In this document: positions 60,847 to 64,000 of the stretch, one piece after another | Numbering within the stretch: the stretch's first letter is position 1 | Layout of the letters: every line of letters starts with the position of its first letter | NCBI RefSeq assembly: GCF_004001045.1 | Contig: NZ_BIMK01000002.1 | Coordinates: 1-64,000, forward strand | DNA length: 64,000 nucleotides | DNA from: Paenibacillus chibensis | GTDB taxonomy: Bacteria; Bacillota; Bacilli; Paenibacillales; Paenibacillaceae | Reading direction: 5' to 3' | The notes under the pieces: generated by a model | What the model saw: the letters and a program-made list of their open reading frames with translations, nothing else | What the model was told of the DNA's origin: nothing | Database searches by the model: none | Position numbers and translations under genes: made by a program

Positions 60847-62043
60847 TTAAACGCTAGCCGCTTCCCCGATCGCCCGCTGCGCCAGCATCGCGCCGACCGC
60901 GTCCTCCATCGGCGGATTATGCAGCCCCGCACGGACGTCGCGGTACATCCGCTCCAGCGGCAGGGTGCGCGACAGACTCGATCCGCCCACGATCCGCATC
61001 GCGAGGTCGACGATGCGCACAGCCGCGTTGGTCGCCACCGTTTTGGCGAGCCCCAGCTCCGGCTTCATCGTCGGACGCGCACCCGGCAGCCGGTCCCAGC
61101 GGTCGGCCACGCTGTACAGCAGCGTCCGCGCCGTGATCCGCTCCGATTCCATCTCGCCGATTTTGTGCCGGATATGCGGCAGATCGGCAATGGGCCCTGG
61201 CAGGCTGCTCGGGCGGTATTCCGCGGCGAATTTCACCGCGAAGTCGCGCGCAGCCCATGCGATACCGAGGTAGCAGGCCGGAATATGCAGCAGCGCGCCG
61301 CCATGGTCGGACATGCCCGTTCCGAGGGCTGACCCGTCACTGCCTTCCCATCGGTCGAGGCGCTCCTCTTCCGGCACGAACACGTCTTCCAGCAGCAGGT
61401 CATGGCTTCCCGTCGCCCGCATGCCCAGCGTGTTCCAGGTCTCTTCCATGCCCACGCCGGGTCCTCTGCGGACGTAGAAGGTACCAATCTTCTCCTCGTC
61501 CTCCACATAGGCGGTAACCGTAAACTGGTCCAGTACCGGAAGGAGCGAGCTGAAGGTTTTGCGTCCGGTCAGCAGGTAGCCGCCCTCCGTTCTGACCGCC
61601 GTCGTCTGCGGACGCCCGCCGCGGCTTGGACTGCCGGTTGACGGCTCGCTCGCGAACTGGTTGATCATCGCTCCTTCGTCCACCGCCCGTCTGCAAAACT
61701 CCTCGTACAGCTTAGGCGGCCACGACTGCTTCATGCGCAGCTGCAGCACCTGGCTGACATGCCAGCCGACCGCCAGTGCTGTCGAGCCGTCTCCCTTGGC
61801 GAGCCGCTCCTGCGCGAGCAGCATTTCGTACAGCGAGGCTTCCTCGCCCCCGTAGCTGGCCGGAACGGTCAGCTTCAAATATCCGGCCTCCCGCAGGTCG
61901 TCGAAATTTTCAAATGGAAACGATCCGTCGTGGTCATGCTCGGCGGCGCGCTCCGCAAACGTCACGGCAAGCCGGTCGGAACGGGCGGCGATATCCGCTT
62001 CGCGCTCCGTTCGTACAAACGGATCCGTAAGGATGGAATTCAT
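60847..62043 (-). CDS. Acyl-CoA dehydrogenase family flavoprotein (DszC/SfnC-like monooxygenase clade)
   Basis: 398 residues with the three-domain acyl-CoA dehydrogenase fold: helical N-terminal domain, beta domain with FASEPSTGSPSRGG and TLGMRATGSHDLLLEDVFV, and C-terminal helical bundle. The usual catalytic Glu of Y-E-G-T near the C-terminus is missing; the stretch reads MYRDVRAGLHNPPMED, as in DszC/SfnC flavin-dependent monooxygenases. It therefore probably oxygenates a sulfur compound, using reduced flavin from a partner, rather than an acyl-CoA. No flavin reductase gene is adjacent. Confidence 0.82.
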   Translation of the reverse strand: MNSILTDPFVRTEREADIAARSDRLAVTFAERAAEHDHDGSFPFENFDDLREAGYLKLTVPASYGGEEASLYEMLLAQERLAKGDGSTALAVGWHVSQVLQLRMKQSWPPKLYEEFCRRAVDEGAMINQFASEPSTGSPSRGGRPQTTAVRTEGGYLLTGRKTFSSLLPVLDQFTVTAYVEDEEKIGTFYVRRGPGVGMEETWNTLGMRATGSHDLLLEDVFVPEEERLDRWEGSDGSALGTGMSDHGGALLHIPACYLGIAWAARDFAVKFAAEYRPSSLPGPIADLPHIRHKIGEMESERITARTLLYSVADRWDRLPGARPTMKPELGLAKTVATNAAVRIVDLAMRIVGGSSLSRTLPLERMYRDVRAGLHNPPMEDAVGAMLAQRAIGEAASV

Positions 62044-62127
62044 GCGGCAACTCTCCCCTCTGCAGCTTTCATTCCTTTATTGTATACCTATGTGGTCGGA
62101 ATTGTCCAAACCGGTTTGAGACAGGCT

Positions 62128-63594
62128 TTATCCTTTGGAAGCCGCCTGTTTATGCCGGACCGCATATGCATGGTACATCCGCCAGCCCGTCAGCAGAGCG
62201 GCGGCCAGGCAGATGCAGGAAGATACGGTGAACACCGTATGCATCCCGCTAAGGAAAATTTCCGGATGTCCCGGCACAAGCCCGGTCACCCGGTGTCCGG
62301 CTTTGCTGCTCATGACATGGAACAGCGTCGTTGTCGCAATCGTAATCCCGACGACCATCCCCACGTTGCGGACGAGCGAGTTAACGCTGCCCGCCGAACC
62401 CAGCTGGGTGCGCGGAACCTGCGACATTACGAGCGAATTGTTCGGGGATTGGAACAGACCGCTGCCGATGCCGAGCATCGCGATCCATGTCCCCACGACC
62501 CAGAGCGAGCTGCCGTCATGAAGTGCAGCTAAGCCGAACTGCGCAATGACCATGACGAGGAGCCCCGCGAAGGTCAGCGGTTCGGAGCCCAGCTTATCCG
62601 AAAGGGCGCCGCTGATCGGCGCCACGACGACCATGCAGATCGGGAACAGCATCAGCAGGAAGCCGGCCGAAAACGGCGACAGGTTCAGCATGTTCTGGGC
62701 ATAAAACGGCGCGATGATATTAAAGCAAAAGTTCGCCGAAAAGACGAGGAAGCCGCATAAAATGCTAATTGAAAACAGCGGATTTTTGAACAGCGACAGC
62801 TCCAGCAGCGGCTGCTTCCGTTTCGTCTCCACACGGAGGAACAGGATAAACGCTGCGGCGGCTAGCACCAGCGACAGGATGATCCAGAGATTGCCGTAGC
62901 CTGCCTGCTGCCCCAGGAGCAAGCCCGAGAACAACGCGACGATGAACACGGCGAACAGCAGGCTGCCGGGCGCATCCACCCTCGCTTTGACTTTGACCAG
63001 ATCCGCCGGAAGGACCTTCCAGCCGATGAACACGGCAATCAGGCCGATCGGCACGTTCACCCAGAAAATATATTCCCAGCCGAGCGAGGAAATGATAATG
63101 CCTCCGACGCTTGGCCCTGCGATGCTGCCGAGCGACACGAACGTGCCGATGAGGCCAAGCGCCTTGCCCCGCTCCTTCGCGGGGAAAATATCGGTGATGA
63201 TGCCTTGGCTGTTCGCCATCGTCATCGATGCTCCGAGCGCCTGTATGACACGGGAAACGATCAAGAACGGCAGCGAGCTGCTGAACCCGCATAGCAAGGA
63301 GCCAACGATGAAAATATAAGTGCCAAGGCGGAACACGCGGATTTTCCCGACCATATCCCCCAGCTTGCCGAAAAACAGGATCACCGTGCAGATCGCCATC
63401 AGATAGCCGGTCGTCACCCATTCGATCTGGGCGATCGGCAGCCCAAGCTGCTTGGACAGCACGGGCAGCGCAATATTGACGATACTGCCGTCCAGCGTAG
63501 ACATAAAGGTGAATAAATTAAGTACAACAAGAATTAGCCAGCGTTTTTTCTGAATCGCGGCATCCTCTTGATACGATGCAAAAGAAGCACTCAT
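62128..63594 (-). CDS. DHA2 family MFS drug exporter (EmrB/QacA-like, 14 helices)
   Basis: 488 residues from MSASFASYQEDAAI at 63594 (AGGAGG 6 nt upstream; a longer frame to 63636 is not supported). 14 helices are predicted. Motif D1 LDGSIVNIALPVL and motif A GKLGDMVGKIRVFRLG are present, with motif C around GSIAGPSVGGIIIS. It expels lipophilic or antimicrobial compounds. It is divergent from a MarR regulator with operators in between. Confidence 0.92.
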   Translation of the reverse strand: MSASFASYQEDAAIQKKRWLILVVLNLFTFMSTLDGSIVNIALPVLSKQLGLPIAQIEWVTTGYLMAICTVILFFGKLGDMVGKIRVFRLGTYIFIVGSLLCGFSSSLPFLIVSRVIQALGASMTMANSQGIITDIFPAKERGKALGLIGTFVSLGSIAGPSVGGIIISSLGWEYIFWVNVPIGLIAVFIGWKVLPADLVKVKARVDAPGSLLFAVFIVALFSGLLLGQQAGYGNLWIILSLVLAAAAFILFLRVETKRKQPLLELSLFKNPLFSISILCGFLVFSANFCFNIIAPFYAQNMLNLSPFSAGFLLMLFPICMVVVAPISGALSDKLGSEPLTFAGLLVMVIAQFGLAALHDGSSLWVVGTWIAMLGIGSGLFQSPNNSLVMSQVPRTQLGSAGSVNSLVRNVGMVVGITIATTTLFHVMSSKAGHRVTGLVPGHPEIFLSGMHTVFTVSSCICLAAALLTGWRMYHAYAVRHKQAASKG

Positions 63595-63619
63595 GGCAAC
63601 CTCCTGATCTCGAAGTGGT

Positions 63620-63641
63620 TTTAGTTGCGCTCGCAACTAAA
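63620..63641. promoter_or_regulatory. MarR-type operator 1
   Basis: TTTAGTTGCG-CT-CGCAACTAAA, a perfect 10-2-10 palindrome 26 bp before the exporter start. Confidence 0.8.
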
Positions 63642-63651
63642 GATCGTAACC

Positions 63652-63697
63652 AGTGTAACGCATATTAGTTGCATGCGCAACCGTATTGCGATAAAAT
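63652..63697. promoter_or_regulatory. Overlapping divergent promoters and MarR-type operator 2
   Basis: Minus: TTGCGC (63680-63675), 17 bp, TACACT (63657-63652), for the exporter. Plus: TTGCAT (63669-63674), 17 bp, TAAAAT (63692-63697), for the regulator. The second operator copy AGTTGC-AT-GCGCAACC (63667-63682) covers both -35 boxes. Confidence 0.75.
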
Positions 63698-63817
63698 ATT
63701 TTTATGCTTATGCGCATTCATTATTTGCGTCAGGGATCCGTCCCGGAGCGAAAGTTTTATATCTTACTTTCCTTGTTAGTCCTATTGCTTATCCAACCTA
63801 TAAAAGAGGTGCACCTC

Positions 63818-64000
63818 GTGAAAAAGGAATCTATCGGCAAATTGATTTCTTATATTCAGCGTTCCAATCAAAAAATGCTCGCCAAGGAGCTTGCCCCGTA
63901 CGGGATTGGCAGCGGCGGCCAGCACAGCTTCCTCAAAAACGTCCTGCACAACCCCGGCATCAATCAGGACCGGCTGACACAGGAGCTGAAGTTCGACAAA
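63818..64000 (+). CDS. MarR family transcriptional regulator, N-terminal part (runs off the window)
   Basis: GTG start (AGAGGTG about 7 nt upstream). The 61 codons seen include LISYIQRSNQKMLAKELAPY, then NVLHNPGINQDRLTQELKFDK (in part), the first helix of a MarR winged HTH. The gene continues past base 64000. It should repress itself and the divergent exporter. Confidence 0.85.
   Translation, partial: MKKESIGKLISYIQRSNQKMLAKELAPYGIGSGGQHSFLKNVLHNPGINQDRLTQELKFDK

Overview
The window reads as chromosomal DNA of a spore-forming Gram-positive of the Paenibacillus type (Bacillales, Paenibacillaceae). This is inferred from moderate GC, strong AGGAGG-type ribosome sites, GTG/TTG starts, Bacillus-style genes (glutamate racemase, YtxH, DUF948, YutE-like DUF86, YtrA-type GntR operon, OxdC), a copper-amine-oxidase-N domain fused to a polysaccharide deacetylase, and a very large S-layer-anchored (SLH) protein. 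No phage, transposase, CRISPR array or rRNA is seen. No species can be named from sequence alone.

Layout. 0-6.6 kb: cell-wall and envelope housekeeping genes on the minus strand (DUF1232, LysM-M14 endopeptidase, glutamate racemase, YtxH/DUF948 pair, DUF86, a 36-residue membrane peptide, Dabb protein, holin-like protein, secreted deacetylase). 6.9-10.2 kb: plus-strand tandem-HTH protein, then a MerR regulator, MFS exporter and universal stress protein. 10.3-15.0 kb: pstSCAB phosphate importer with a divergent LysR regulator. 15.2 kb: tRNA-Pro. 15.5-19.6 kb: Fur-controlled iron-siderophore ABC importer. 19.9-24.2 kb: two identical tRNA-Leu(CAG) genes with matching promoters, flanking a dihydrolipoamide dehydrogenase, a CynX-like MFS carrier and its LysR regulator.

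24.4-32 kb: an alpha-glucoside-type module (LacI regulator, binding lipoprotein, two permeases, GH65 phosphorylase) without its own ATPase, carrying LacI-type and cre-like sites. 32-34 kb: YtrA-like GntR/ABC operon with a clear promoter and operator. 34-45.6 kb: mixed metabolic genes (secreted repeat protein with a Big_2 domain, O-methyltransferase/LysR pair, GNAT, oxalate decarboxylase, UbiD decarboxylase, DUF1254/DUF1214 protein, phospholipase-D-like lipoprotein, nitroreductase).

45.8-49.9 kb: a four-gene membrane operon (EF-hand HupE/UreJ protein, YcgR-like permease, His-rich TIGR03943 protein, cupredoxin-like protein without obvious copper ligands) that looks metal-related and is the best candidate for a poorly described system. 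50-58.4 kb: one gene for a roughly 2,790-residue secreted SLH protein built around a CehA/PHP metallohydrolase. 58.5-59.6 kb: AT-richer stretch with gene remnants and an orphan ORF. 59.6-64 kb: LysE exporter, DszC-like acyl-CoA dehydrogenase homologue, and a DHA2 drug exporter divergent from a MarR regulator cut by the window edge, with overlapping promoters and operators between them.
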